Below, piece by piece: positions 22,999 to 32,848 of a DNA stretch of 64,000 nt (position 1 is its first letter; each line of letters opens with the position of its first letter). The notes under the pieces are model-generated. The model had not been told where the DNA came from, searched no databases, and saw only the letters and a program-made list of their open reading frames with translations. This DNA comes from a virus. Both the position numbers and the translations under genes were made by a program. The stretch is from IMG/VR virus record IMGVR_UViG_3300019760_000006, positions 28,761 through 92,760 of that record. One strand, given 5' to 3'.

Positions 22999-24090
22999 AT
23001 GAAAATTAATCAGACAGAAATCAGTTATGATGTAAAGAAACAGGCTCAGGTAACTTCACAAGGAAACCCTTGGCTATTCCACGATAGAACAGATCTTCTC
23101 CAGAATTTTCAGGTAAAGCCGGGAATTTTTACTGCTTTGTTCGGTGGATCTTTTACTACAGACAACCTTAAAACTCATACTTATGAATTTGATCGTACAT
23201 TTGAGACACTGGCGATGCCAGGTGGTAAACGTTATGATGAGATTGGTAAGGATCTGAAGAAAGATCAGCACGATATGAAATACTATGGTGTACCTTCTTT
23301 TGGTCTTAGATATAATGTCATGGCACAGGATTGGATGGACAGACGACAGCCTGGCACTATGGAGCTTATGAATGAGGCTTATGTTGAAAGTCAGATGGCT
23401 CTAAAAGCTGAAAGAGCTTGGGGTTTGTTTACAGAGTATGGTATTGCCTCTCTCCTTCTGACTGATCAGAATATCATCCTTGATGGACCTTATACACAGT
23501 ATAATTATTACACAGATCTTATTGGTGGTGCTCGTCCTGCTAAAGTTGATATGAAACTTGATGAGAATGTAAATCATGAAGATCTTATGAATGCTGAAGT
23601 TGATAATATTACTCAGAAAATTATGAAAGCGGGAATGTCTGCTGGAATGATGGTTTGTCTTTGTGGAACTACTTACTTTAATCAGAGGTTGGAGATTGAA
23701 AAGCTTACAACTCTAAACCGTGAAATCAGAAATCGTCTTGATCTTGCATCAATGCCTGTTCCTGAGTCTTCTTTTGGTACTGGTGATCTTCCCTATCGGA
23801 ACTTTGAAGGTATGCTTGATGGTGTTCTTTACATTCATATTGGTAATGAAATTCTTACAGGTACAAAAGTAATTGCTGACACTGATGCATACCTTATGCC
23901 AATGGGTCTTAGTGGTTGGCTTGCAAAAGCTTATGCTCCTGCTATTGATAGAGAGAATGTGAATAAAGAGGCTCGCGATATGTATATGTGGAGTTATGAA
24001 GATAGGTTTGGTCTTAACACTTATTTTGAAAGTAATGTGCTCTTCGCTAATCGCAGACCAGAATTTATCACTCATTTGAAGAATACGTAA
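22999..24090 (+). CDS. Major capsid protein (HK97 fold, lambda gpE-like), 363 aa
   Basis: Forms the icosahedral shell. Length, position after decoration protein, and motifs such as WMDRRQPGTMELMNEAYVES, LYIHIGNEILTGTKVIAD, YLMPMGLSGWLAKAYAP and the end YEDRFGLNTYFESNVLFA match lambda gpE-type capsid proteins. ATG lies about 16 bases from AGAGGTGA, an unusually long spacing. A short hairpin (24110-24129) follows. Confidence 0.9.
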   Translation: MKINQTEISYDVKKQAQVTSQGNPWLFHDRTDLLQNFQVKPGIFTALFGGSFTTDNLKTHTYEFDRTFETLAMPGGKRYDEIGKDLKKDQHDMKYYGVPSFGLRYNVMAQDWMDRRQPGTMELMNEAYVESQMALKAERAWGLFTEYGIASLLLTDQNIILDGPYTQYNYYTDLIGGARPAKVDMKLDENVNHEDLMNAEVDNITQKIMKAGMSAGMMVCLCGTTYFNQRLEIEKLTTLNREIRNRLDLASMPVPESSFGTGDLPYRNFEGMLDGVLYIHIGNEILTGTKVIADTDAYLMPMGLSGWLAKAYAPAIDRENVNKEARDMYMWSYEDRFGLNTYFESNVLFANRRPEFITHLKNT

Positions 24091-24109
24091 TAAAAATAAT
24101 AGTTTATAT

Positions 24110-24129
24110 AGGGCCTGAAATATGGCCCT
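24110..24129 (+). terminator. Short hairpin after the capsid gene, possible attenuator
   Basis: AGGGCC pairs with GGCCCT around an 8-base loop, 20 bases after the capsid stop. No U-tract, so it may stabilise the 3' end of the highly expressed capsid message rather than terminate. Confidence 0.45.
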
Positions 24130-24158
24130 TAGAAAATTATTATAAAGGAAGTTGATAA

Positions 24159-24602
24159 ATGGCAACTATTGATCGAGATAAGTTAAGAGAAGATGTAAAG
24201 TTTTGGTTGCCAGATGGTAATACATTATCTGATGATCAAATAGAAAAATTAGATGAGATGATTATTGGAAAGATAGGTGATGATGATACAAAATATGATC
24301 AAATACTTTGCCTATCTATTGAGTTAGCTGCTATTAAAAATTCTTCTAACTCTTCAATATCATCTACTGATGTAAAGAAAGAGAAACTTGGGCCTCTTGA
24401 AATAGAAAGTTTTAAGAGTAATAGAATCAAAGATCCTTGGCCTGATTGGATTAAATATGATCTACCTTTTATCTGTGCAATTATTGGATACACAGATCAT
24501 TTAGTTAAACTTAAACATTTTCAAATATATGTATCTCCCGGCGAAGATATTGATATATTTGATGGACAATGTGACGATTATAGTCAACGATGTAGTTATT
24601 AA
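24159..24602 (+). CDS. Head-tail connector candidate, 147 aa
   Basis: The N-terminal helix pattern KLREDVKFWLPDGNTLSDDQI and the place after the capsid gene fit adaptor proteins that bind the portal (gp6- or gp15-like). SD AAAGGAAGTTGATAA. Acidic C-terminus. Two 11-base TTAACAAGTAA repeats follow the gene at 24599-24621. Confidence 0.65.
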   Translation: MATIDRDKLREDVKFWLPDGNTLSDDQIEKLDEMIIGKIGDDDTKYDQILCLSIELAAIKNSSNSSISSTDVKKEKLGPLEIESFKSNRIKDPWPDWIKYDLPFICAIIGYTDHLVKLKHFQIYVSPGEDIDIFDGQCDDYSQRCSY

Positions 24603-24712
24603 CAAGTAAGTTAACAAGTAAATTTATATAACACAACATAATTTCCCCGACAATGTAATAATGTTTTAATAATTCAAAAGAAACAATAAAAAAGGAGAAG
24701 AAAAAGGAAATT

Positions 24713-24985
24713 ATGGCAGACACAAGACCTGATGTAATTTTGAATGGTGAAGAGTACCAAGATCTTTATGCAGCTACAGGCATTACTGTTGGTACTAAAT
24801 TAATTCTTTTTAACAAATCTACATCTGATGTGAGTGTAATACTATCAGCAACAAAACCACTTAATAATGATACAAAAGGTATAAGAATTGAGATTAAAGG
24901 TTCTATACGTGCTTTCACTGTTGATAGTGGAGAGAGTGGTTGTTGGGCTAAAGGATGGGGACCATTATCAGTGCAGGAAGCTTAA
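24713..24985 (+). CDS. Small structural protein, 90 aa
   Basis: Beta-rich small protein (GTKLILFNKSTSDVSVIL, GSIRAFTVDSGESGCWAKGW) of a type found near head-fibre genes of many phages. SD AAAAGGAGAAG. Lies directly before the large fibre genes. Possibly an anchor or trimer tip; inferred from fold style and neighbours. Confidence 0.6.
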   Translation: MADTRPDVILNGEEYQDLYAATGITVGTKLILFNKSTSDVSVILSATKPLNNDTKGIRIEIKGSIRAFTVDSGESGCWAKGWGPLSVQEA

Positions 24986-25023
24986 TATGAACTTAAATTA
25001 TAATAATACAGGAGGTTCATATT

Positions 25024-26670
25024 ATGGCTATTAGACCTTATTTTGGAGGTGGTACCGGTGGTGGTTTTGCTTTAGGCCATTTAGACAATCTTTTTGGGGC
25101 TACAAGTGGTGATGCAACAGCCTCTCCTTCGATAGTCCTTCCTGCTGCAAATAAAGCTGCTGCTATAGCTGTTAGAGATGCTTACTCATCTGCAAATCCT
25201 TCTTGGCTTGCTGAATATGATGCTGATAGTAATCTTAATATTAGATTAATATATTTAGATGGTGGGAATACTATTGTTGTACATCAGATTAGACAAGGAG
25301 GTAGTTGGGTTGATAACGGAAGTGTAACTGCTGTTGAAGGGCTACCAGGAAGTGGTACTGACTTCTCTCATGTTTCTGATAATCATATTCCTGCTATTGG
25401 TGTTGGTCCTGACAAACTTCCATATGATAGTGGTATTGATCACGATCCAGTAACAGGTAATCTTAGAACACCGGCTTCATTAACTGTTGGAAGTAATTCA
25501 CTATCATTTGATGATGCTCAGACAATAAGCAGTGGTATTGAGAATGTCTTCTTTAAACTTGATTTTCAAGATGAAGTTTATTCCCCTGCATGGCAGCAAG
25601 CAAATTTAGATGCTTCTGGCAGAGTTAGAAATAGGAAGTGGATTGGTGATATTAAATCAGATTTTGTTAAACAGCCGATAGATACTGAAACACTGTCTGA
25701 CCCTGTAACATTTAATTACACTGCATCTGATAATATCAGAATAGCTGATTTTCAGTTGAAACTTGAAGATGCAGCTACAGATTTGACAATATCAATTACA
25801 ACAACATCTGATGAGAAGGTTTGGAAATACAATTTTGGAGTTGCATCTCCTGGGTTAAATAAATTTAATATTATTAATAAAACATCACCTGTAGATGTAA
25901 GAATTGGTGATGAGTATAAGATAACAATAAGTGGTGGTCGAGTTAAAGGAAGTGCTTCAAACATTCCTTGGTTTACCGAAACCTATCGTGCCTGGAAAGA
26001 TGTTGATTTAGCAAGAATGGAAGATTTAGGTGGAGATCATACAAAGATTAAAACTTTTATAATGAGAGATCAGCCAACAAAGGTTGCTGCCGGTACACTT
26101 CTAACAGGTAATAGAACATTTGATTTTAGTTTAGAAATGCATGAAGGTGTCGTAGGTAATGGTACGCTAAGACAGAATGGTGGAATATTAAAAGCTGACA
26201 TTTCTCCAGCTGGTTATTTTTTTAACCAAAGCTTATCCCCTATTACATTAAATTCTGGTGAATCTTCAACCTGGACTCTTGAGTTTACCCTTACAACTGG
26301 TGGTATTATAAGTAAATCATTTACAGTATCTGCTGTTGACGCAGAGGAGTTAATGTATTGGGATGTACAAACATCTCATGATGCAAATGCATTTAATTAT
26401 GTTAGCATAACCTCAAGACATGCAGAAATAAATACAGCAATAAAGATAAATATTCAGACATACACAGGCAGCAAATACTTTGCTATTGCACAACCAACAT
26501 CTGAAGCAGATATAACAAAACTCGTTATAGGCGGTATAAATCAGATTGGGGCATTCACTAAAAACACATCTGCTATTACAATTAATACAATATCATATGA
26601 TGTGTGGATTAGTAATAATCTTTTACTTGGAAGTGTTGTATCTGGAGAGACAGTGGAGGTTATAAGATGA
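25024..26670 (+). CDS. Fibre-like structural protein, 548 aa
   Basis: Gly-rich N-terminus (FGGGTGGGFALGHLDNLFG), then many beta segments. AGGAGGTTCATATT precedes the ATG. It overlaps the next, larger fibre gene by four bases. Lying between capsid and neck genes rather than after the tape measure, it may be a head fibre or a collar whisker. No enzyme motif visible. Confidence 0.68.
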   Translation: MAIRPYFGGGTGGGFALGHLDNLFGATSGDATASPSIVLPAANKAAAIAVRDAYSSANPSWLAEYDADSNLNIRLIYLDGGNTIVVHQIRQGGSWVDNGSVTAVEGLPGSGTDFSHVSDNHIPAIGVGPDKLPYDSGIDHDPVTGNLRTPASLTVGSNSLSFDDAQTISSGIENVFFKLDFQDEVYSPAWQQANLDASGRVRNRKWIGDIKSDFVKQPIDTETLSDPVTFNYTASDNIRIADFQLKLEDAATDLTISITTTSDEKVWKYNFGVASPGLNKFNIINKTSPVDVRIGDEYKITISGGRVKGSASNIPWFTETYRAWKDVDLARMEDLGGDHTKIKTFIMRDQPTKVAAGTLLTGNRTFDFSLEMHEGVVGNGTLRQNGGILKADISPAGYFFNQSLSPITLNSGESSTWTLEFTLTTGGIISKSFTVSAVDAEELMYWDVQTSHDANAFNYVSITSRHAEINTAIKINIQTYTGSKYFAIAQPTSEADITKLVIGGINQIGAFTKNTSAITINTISYDVWISNNLLLGSVVSGETVEVIR

Positions 26671-29600
26671 CTATACCATTATTTGGGAAATTAGTTAGTG
26701 CTACCGGTCAACCTTATGCTGATGCTGATGCAGTTGAAGTTGACACAACAAACTTTAATAAGAATCTCTCAGCATCAGATGATGAAATACAGAAAGCTTT
26801 AGAGACTATAGATGAGCTTGATATTGGTGGTGAAGTTTTTAATCCTGCTGATCATTCAGTTACAGAGTTTAATGATATCACTGATGCCGGTAGTGGAGAA
26901 ATAATTACTGCTGCTGAAAGACAGCAACAAGAAAATAATACATCTGAAATTACTGCAATAAGAGCAATACTGGCTCAAGAAGAGGTTGTTTATAGATATA
27001 TTGGGAGTATTGCACCAACCATACCGTCCTCGTACAGAGGTGAGTATTATGTTGAGATTGTTAACCCAATAGAAGATATAACAACTACATTACCTAATTT
27101 CGCACACAACGAAAATGCAACTAAATATGGTGTTGTTAATAAGTCGGATACTTACAATGTTATAATAAATTCTCCAAGTGGGTATAGTATTGACGGAGGG
27201 TCTAACTATATTATAAGACCTGATTCATTTGCTTACTTCGTTAAAAAAGATGACACCAGATGGGTTGTTGGGTTATCAGGTACAAACACAGATGAAGCTG
27301 GTATAGAGCTTGATGATGGTGTTAATGACGTTGGTGGCATTAAAAAATTAGTAGTTAATGGGATGAAGGTTGAAGCCATAAACACTACGGATGCCAATTT
27401 AAAATCGTATACAGAACTTATGACTCTTGATGGAGATGGGAATCCAACTCAATACACAGGTCAGGGACACGTTATTGAACTAAACCCGCCATTACGAGCA
27501 TACCCTCACCCTTCAGCACAAGACACCTTGATAATGGATATACAGCAAGGGTATTATGAGAAAGTTCATGTCCCTGGATTCTTAGGATATCTTGGTGATA
27601 CAGAATCAATACTTCCACGTTTCGAAGATGAAAATAAATACTTTAAAGGCGCTCTATTTTTCGAAAATGTCGTAAAAGACAGGGGTGCGTTTATTGAGAT
27701 TGATAGAACTAATAAGGCATACGGCATTCAAGAGTTCGATGGTCTTGACCCTAATGTATCTGGTGGCAATGACTACCTTATTGTATTCAGAGCGGCTTTG
27801 ATCGGGACGGCTCCGAGAGATGGAAATGTCAGGCTTGAGTTGGTGAAGAAAGACGCAGACCCATCAGATCCAGATCTTGGATATATTACAGACAAAAACG
27901 GAAAACCAATTGTTGTTGAGAGAGCTTTCAAATCTGGTCAGCGCCTTGGAATAATGGAAGCCGCAGGAATAGTAAACGTCACTGGATTGCAGGAGTTTAA
28001 GTGTATTGTGACAGATACATTTCAACAGGGTGAGGTTATTCTCGGGGATAGGGCAAATGGTGGTACAGGGTTGTTGATCCAATGCCTTACATCTGAATAT
28101 AAAACAGGTGATGCATTACAGCAGTTTGAATTAGATACTGCTCAAAATCTTGAATACAGCTCTTATTATTTAGGTGCTGATATTATAGATTTCAAGGCTG
28201 ATTTTACCTATCCTGTAGCCGAAACGTTGCTTACAGCGGGAAATATACTTTTTAAAACTCACAACGCACATCTTCTTGCCGGTACTAATTTATTGCATGG
28301 TCAAGGAAACAATCATCTTAATATAAAAGATGACGGTGCGGTTACAATGTTTTCTCTTGATGAGGTTATTGATAATGAAAAGTCGCATACGCTGAAAGGA
28401 AAACCAATGCGCTTTTCTGTCACCATGACAAATGACAACTCTGATTTTGATGCCTATGTCTGCAAGTATACTGGAGACTCTACTAACACAAGGACTTCTA
28501 TTGTAAGTGGATTTAATGGTGATGGTTCTCCTATCTTTCGGTCTGGATGGTCTGTAGCAGACCAATTCTTAATACCACAAACATCATTAGGCACTGATGT
28601 CACAACTAATCACGATTTAGTATTGCCTACTGATGCAAGTATCAATAACTTCGGGTTTTTAATCAAACCAACAACGGCCACCTTCCCGTTTGAATGTGAG
28701 ATAGGAAACCTTAATGCCGAGTGTACTGACCCATTTACAGGCTACTATTTAAAATTACCATCAACCGTTGAAGAAGCTCACCTTGAGTTTGATAAAGAAT
28801 ACAAAGGTTTTTCACTTAACTCTGAAGGCAATCAGACTTTAAGATTTACTATTAACAATCTTCCTATTACCGGAACCCCGATGCCTACGGGAAATCCAGG
28901 AAAAGGATTAGCACCGATTGAAAGCAACTCTTCTGTAGATGATATCCCTCCGCAAGACTCTACATATGGAAGAGCAGGGATTAAGGTTAAAAAAAGCGGT
29001 AGGGTGGATGTTAAAACAGGGTTGAGGCTATACTCTGAAAAATCAACTGATACATCCGTTACATTCTGGTGGGAGATTTATAACGCCGGAGCTGATAACT
29101 TTAAAATAGATGCTTCGGAAACAACTTTTGATATTAAAGCAAACAGTAGCAATATCGCTTATAGCATGAATGAGTGGGGATGGGACGCAACCACAGATAT
29201 GGTCTTCCTGCTTAAAGCTCAAGCAAGTGAGACGGATGGTTCATTTCTTGAATCTTATCTCGGTGGACCAGACATGGTTGACATTGATATCGATTTCAAG
29301 TCTTTGAGCACTGGCGAGTCTGCTGATGAACCAGCCGATGCGATATTCGTAGGTGACGAATTAGACCAGGTATGGGAAATAAAATCAGGCACGGATGGCC
29401 GACTCGAAACGCTACAGGATGGAGAGTTACCAGAGAATACAAATTATCATGTAATCGGGACTGATTTTGATACTAATGATTTTGTGGTAGATCAGTTTGG
29501 TGGCATAACCTTGGTAGACAAACCAATAGCCACAGATTACACAGAGATCAGCGCGGACACAGATCTTGATGGGCCAAGGAACTACATTGTTGATACTCTG

Positions 29601-31010
29601 ACACCTGCCACAACAGTCACCATCAACATACCTTTCGAGGAGACTTCATCTTTCACGGTACGTGACGAGAAAAAGGAGTTTGATGCTTATAACTGTATTG
29701 TGACGATCAGGGACGCATCTGACTCAATTGTCCATACCGCAACTCTGAACAATCGTGATAAAGGGTGGATCTTTTACAACAGTGACGGAACGGAAAACGG
29801 GTGGAATTATGGTGAGATAGGTAAGGGTGGTACAACAGCCATTGCTTCTGATCATGTTGCATCAGTTGACTTTCCTGCTACTGAATTAAGTATTGAAATC
29901 TATGATCCTAATACAATTGCTGATGATGTATTTGATATGGATAATATGGCAGAAAGTGTTACTTCTAAAGTAATGACTGCCGATGAAAGAACAAAGCTTG
30001 GTAATATGTCGAGCAATGGTACTGGTGATCATTGGGTTAGTGGTTTGATGATTGCTGAAGATGATCCAAAGAGTCAGTCATTACAATATAACAACGGTAC
30101 TTATATGATTAATGGTTTTATAAAGACCGTTGCTACTGGTGGTGATTATGACCTTACATCACATTACACTGGATTGACAAGTTATCAACATGCTTTTGTA
30201 ACAATCTATGTTGATGGTGATGAAGTCATAAAATCAACTCGTGGTCCTGCTGCTGATAAGTATGAGCTACCTGATACTGCTGCGCATATTGATGACTCAG
30301 TGACACTTGCTTTCATTGAGATAAAAGTTGATAATGGTGGATTACCAAAAGATATTGGTAATAAAGAAATACAAGATGCAAGATGTTATAACAATCCTAA
30401 CTCTGATGAGTTTGTTAAGGTAAGTGCTGATGACACAACAACAGGTCATTTAATAGATAAACTATCTAACAACGGTAATATTTCATTTACTATTGAGAAT
30501 GTTGGGTCTAACGAAACAATTAAAGCTGATTATTCTGGAAGTTCCAATCCACCAAGACTAAATGCCCATTTGTCAACAAATTTATCACTATCTCTTGAAA
30601 TAGAGACAATTATTGAATTTAACACTGTTGAAAATGCGTTAGATATTTCTTTATCTTCTGGTGAAATAACTTTTACACATGGTGGTAAGTATTGTGGTCA
30701 TTTAATTTTAAGTATTGATGAGGATAGAGATCCAGAAGTTTATGTGTGGGTTGAAAAAAAGCCAATTTCAACCGGTGTGTGGGAGTTAGCCAATAACATG
30801 AGTGTTTTGAAAGTAAAAGAAGACGGGACTTATTTTCTGCCAGGAGATGTAGAAGTAGATAGTGGGGATATTATAAGATTTAAAATTTACTATACAAAAT
30901 CAGATGCAACTGCTGATCTTATTTCAATATCAAAAACTTTTTCTCTTGGGACACTGGTACAAGAATCAGCATCTGTTAGTCTAATAAAGGTTGGGGAGGT
31001 GACACCATAA
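26667..31010 (+). CDS. Large fibre-like adhesin with mosaic middle, 1447 aa
   Basis: Beta-rich, Asn/Asp/Thr-rich protein with repeats of short motifs, likely a trimeric fibre. The N-terminus (SASDDEIQKALETIDELDIGG) and C-terminus are in AT-rich DNA, whereas roughly 27400-29820 is GC-richer and uses other codons, so a receptor-binding segment was probably exchanged. The flank near residue 1050-1100 (GTTAIASDHVASVDFP) marks the return to local composition. Coupled to 25024-26670. Head fibre or tail-side adhesin cannot be told apart by sequence. Confidence 0.72.
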   Translation: MTIPLFGKLVSATGQPYADADAVEVDTTNFNKNLSASDDEIQKALETIDELDIGGEVFNPADHSVTEFNDITDAGSGEIITAAERQQQENNTSEITAIRAILAQEEVVYRYIGSIAPTIPSSYRGEYYVEIVNPIEDITTTLPNFAHNENATKYGVVNKSDTYNVIINSPSGYSIDGGSNYIIRPDSFAYFVKKDDTRWVVGLSGTNTDEAGIELDDGVNDVGGIKKLVVNGMKVEAINTTDANLKSYTELMTLDGDGNPTQYTGQGHVIELNPPLRAYPHPSAQDTLIMDIQQGYYEKVHVPGFLGYLGDTESILPRFEDENKYFKGALFFENVVKDRGAFIEIDRTNKAYGIQEFDGLDPNVSGGNDYLIVFRAALIGTAPRDGNVRLELVKKDADPSDPDLGYITDKNGKPIVVERAFKSGQRLGIMEAAGIVNVTGLQEFKCIVTDTFQQGEVILGDRANGGTGLLIQCLTSEYKTGDALQQFELDTAQNLEYSSYYLGADIIDFKADFTYPVAETLLTAGNILFKTHNAHLLAGTNLLHGQGNNHLNIKDDGAVTMFSLDEVIDNEKSHTLKGKPMRFSVTMTNDNSDFDAYVCKYTGDSTNTRTSIVSGFNGDGSPIFRSGWSVADQFLIPQTSLGTDVTTNHDLVLPTDASINNFGFLIKPTTATFPFECEIGNLNAECTDPFTGYYLKLPSTVEEAHLEFDKEYKGFSLNSEGNQTLRFTINNLPITGTPMPTGNPGKGLAPIESNSSVDDIPPQDSTYGRAGIKVKKSGRVDVKTGLRLYSEKSTDTSVTFWWEIYNAGADNFKIDASETTFDIKANSSNIAYSMNEWGWDATTDMVFLLKAQASETDGSFLESYLGGPDMVDIDIDFKSLSTGESADEPADAIFVGDELDQVWEIKSGTDGRLETLQDGELPENTNYHVIGTDFDTNDFVVDQFGGITLVDKPIATDYTEISADTDLDGPRNYIVDTLTPATTVTINIPFEETSSFTVRDEKKEFDAYNCIVTIRDASDSIVHTATLNNRDKGWIFYNSDGTENGWNYGEIGKGGTTAIASDHVASVDFPATELSIEIYDPNTIADDVFDMDNMAESVTSKVMTADERTKLGNMSSNGTGDHWVSGLMIAEDDPKSQSLQYNNGTYMINGFIKTVATGGDYDLTSHYTGLTSYQHAFVTIYVDGDEVIKSTRGPAADKYELPDTAAHIDDSVTLAFIEIKVDNGGLPKDIGNKEIQDARCYNNPNSDEFVKVSADDTTTGHLIDKLSNNGNISFTIENVGSNETIKADYSGSSNPPRLNAHLSTNLSLSLEIETIIEFNTVENALDISLSSGEITFTHGGKYCGHLILSIDEDRDPEVYVWVEKKPISTGVWELANNMSVLKVKEDGTYFLPGDVEVDSGDIIRFKIYYTKSDATADLISISKTFSLGTLVQESASVSLIKVGEVTP

Positions 31011-31049
31011 TGTATTGGAAGTGACATATTAAATAGTTAATAGGTAATT

Positions 31050-31090
31050 GCAGTGGAGGAGTATTGATTAGTATCCATCTTCTCCACTGC
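31050..31090 (+). terminator. Hairpin after the large fibre gene
   Basis: GCAGTGGAG (31050-31058) pairs with CTCCACTGC (31082-31090); the stem can extend by two pairs. No U-tract follows, so a stabilising or processing hairpin is as likely as a terminator. Confidence 0.5.
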
Positions 31091-31135
31091 TAAATAGAAA
31101 AAAAGGAAGAAAGAAAGAAAGGAGTTATTATGTAG

Positions 31136-31540
31136 ATGGGAGATAATGATAATAGTACTTTTTGGGATAGAGTTTTAGATTATCTTTCTAAGGTTATGTT
31201 ACCTTTGTGTTTAGCTGGTGTGTGTTCTGGTGCTTTTTTTGCTTATGGTTCTATACAGTCTAATAAGATAAATGTAGAACATGTTCAGGCAGACATACAA
31301 CGTGTATCCTCAGAACACAATAGTAGAATAATGGCAAACCAAATTGGTTTAGAAAAGACAAACGAGAAGGTGCATAAAATAGAGGTTCTTTGCGAAAATA
31401 TGTATCGAACTTTGGATAATATAGAAGAGAGAATGAGAAGTAACGATAAGAAAACATATTCTGAACTTAAGAATATAAATAAAACTCTTGCTGTTTTAAA
31501 AGATAGAAGTGAAAGGCAGACAGACAAAGAGATTAATTAA
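31136..31540 (+). CDS. Single-pass membrane protein with coiled coil, holin or spanin candidate, 134 aa
   Basis: Residues about 19-42 form a transmembrane helix (VMLPLCLAGVCSGAFFAYG), then about 85 residues of coiled coil. ATG TAG immediately precedes the real ATG after the SD AAAGGAG, leaving a one-codon decoy. The layout suggests an envelope protein used in lysis (Rz-like) or a structural anchor. Neighbours are a fibre and neck genes. Confidence 0.62.
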   Translation: MGDNDNSTFWDRVLDYLSKVMLPLCLAGVCSGAFFAYGSIQSNKINVEHVQADIQRVSSEHNSRIMANQIGLEKTNEKVHKIEVLCENMYRTLDNIEERMRSNDKKTYSELKNINKTLAVLKDRSERQTDKEIN

Positions 31541-31561
31541 TACAGGAGGTGATAGTAATTA

Positions 31562-31927
31562 ATGGCATATGCAGGTGATTTAAAAGTTAATTTTACAAAT
31601 CTAATAGCTAAGTATGGAAGTAGTTATACACTGAAAAGGAAGACAAGTTCTGGAACTCTAATAGACCCTTTGAATCCGACAAAAAGGTATGCAGAAACAG
31701 AAACAACACATACAATTACAGGATTTTTATCAGCTTACGACAAAAAAATGATTAACAAACAACTTGTAGAGATCACAGATATTCCTATGTATGTATCTCC
31801 GACAATTACTTTCAATGGTGATACTGATAAGATTACAGTTAACTCAGACGAATATTCTATTGTTACTATCACACCTTACACAGTAAATAATGATGTGATT
31901 TATTATGAACTACAGTTACGTAAATAA
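31562..31927 (+). CDS. Head closure / stopper protein candidate, 121 aa
   Basis: Beta-rich protein with the pattern ITGFLSAYDKKMINKQLVEI, then PMYVSPTITFNGDTDKI, typical of SPP1 gp16-like and lambda FII-like closure proteins that seal the connector. Strong SD AGGAGGTGATAG 12 bases before ATG. It is followed by HK97 gp10-like and tail terminator genes, the usual order. Confidence 0.68.
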   Translation: MAYAGDLKVNFTNLIAKYGSSYTLKRKTSSGTLIDPLNPTKRYAETETTHTITGFLSAYDKKMINKQLVEITDIPMYVSPTITFNGDTDKITVNSDEYSIVTITPYTVNNDVIYYELQLRK

Positions 31928-31956
31928 CTGTGGATACGTAAATAAAAAGGTAGTAT

Positions 31957-32379
31957 ATGGCTAAATCTTTTAAAACATTCGCAAAAGAATTAGATAAAGA
32001 GTTTGATGTTATCAAAGAGGATATCGAACATAAATACAAACAAACAGCTATTGATTTTCTTGATTATGTAACATCACCTCCACCTAAAGGGACACCAAGA
32101 GATACAGGATTTACTTCTAATAGCTGGCACATATCTCTAAACTCACCTTCATTGAATCATGTAGGTGAACCGAGTACATCAACTGGAGCTAATACAGCTA
32201 AAGCACGACAAGAAGAAAGTATTCATAACTTAGAATTAGCAACATTAGAGAATATTAGAAGTATATTTATCAACAATCCAAATTCATGGATAAGTGACTT
32301 AGATGCTGGAAGTAGTACTCAAAATCCTGGTGGGTTTGTAGCTATGGGGGGACAATATGCCGAATCAAAAATTAAATAA
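31957..32379 (+). CDS. Tail completion protein (HK97 gp10-like), 140 aa
   Basis: The sequence TPRDTGFTSNSWHIS matches the P.DTG..a..W motif of HK97 gp10-like neck proteins. Preceded by a charged helix (KELDKEFDVIKEDIEHKYK). These proteins finish the tail so it can join the head. Confidence 0.75.
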   Translation: MAKSFKTFAKELDKEFDVIKEDIEHKYKQTAIDFLDYVTSPPPKGTPRDTGFTSNSWHISLNSPSLNHVGEPSTSTGANTAKARQEESIHNLELATLENIRSIFINNPNSWISDLDAGSSTQNPGGFVAMGGQYAESKIK

Positions 32380-32406
32380 AACAATTAGGAGGAGTGAAGG
32401 TATGAA

Positions 32407-32823
32407 ATGACAACATTTTTAGAAGCAAGTAATATAACATTATCACATTTCCTAACTGAATGGAGTTCACCTGGGATGCCAGCAACACTCGTTGCTTTAG
32501 AAGATTTAAAGTTTGATAAACCAAATGCTTTGCCTTGGGTAAGAATGATTATTAAGCAAAATGAAGGGAGAGGACAGACTATTGGTGGTAAGGGGTGTAG
32601 AAGCTTTAAAAGGCTTGGTATGATCCTATTTCAGGTGTTTACACCTCTATATTCAGGTACATATGATGGTAATGATTTATGTGAAAAGATAATTAAGATA
32701 TTTGAAGGTGAGAATATTAATAACATTTCTTATTACAATGCTTTCTTTTCACCAACTGGTCCTGATGGTAATTGGTATCAGTTTAATGGCAATATTGAAT
32801 TTAGTTTTAGTGATAAGAAATAA
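32407..32823 (+). CDS. Tail terminator protein candidate, 138 aa
   Basis: Sits between the gp10-like and tail tube genes, where the lambda gpU-like terminator lies, and shows a mixed alpha/beta pattern (WVRMIIKQNEGRGQTIGGKG, RLGMILFQVFTPLYSGTYDG). It caps the tail tube and sets its length with the tape measure. The start overlaps a tiny frame ATG AAA TGA. Confidence 0.75.
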   Translation: MTTFLEASNITLSHFLTEWSSPGMPATLVALEDLKFDKPNALPWVRMIIKQNEGRGQTIGGKGCRSFKRLGMILFQVFTPLYSGTYDGNDLCEKIIKIFEGENINNISYYNAFFSPTGPDGNWYQFNGNIEFSFSDKK

Positions 32824-32848
32824 AATGATTAAAAAGGAGAAATAAAAT

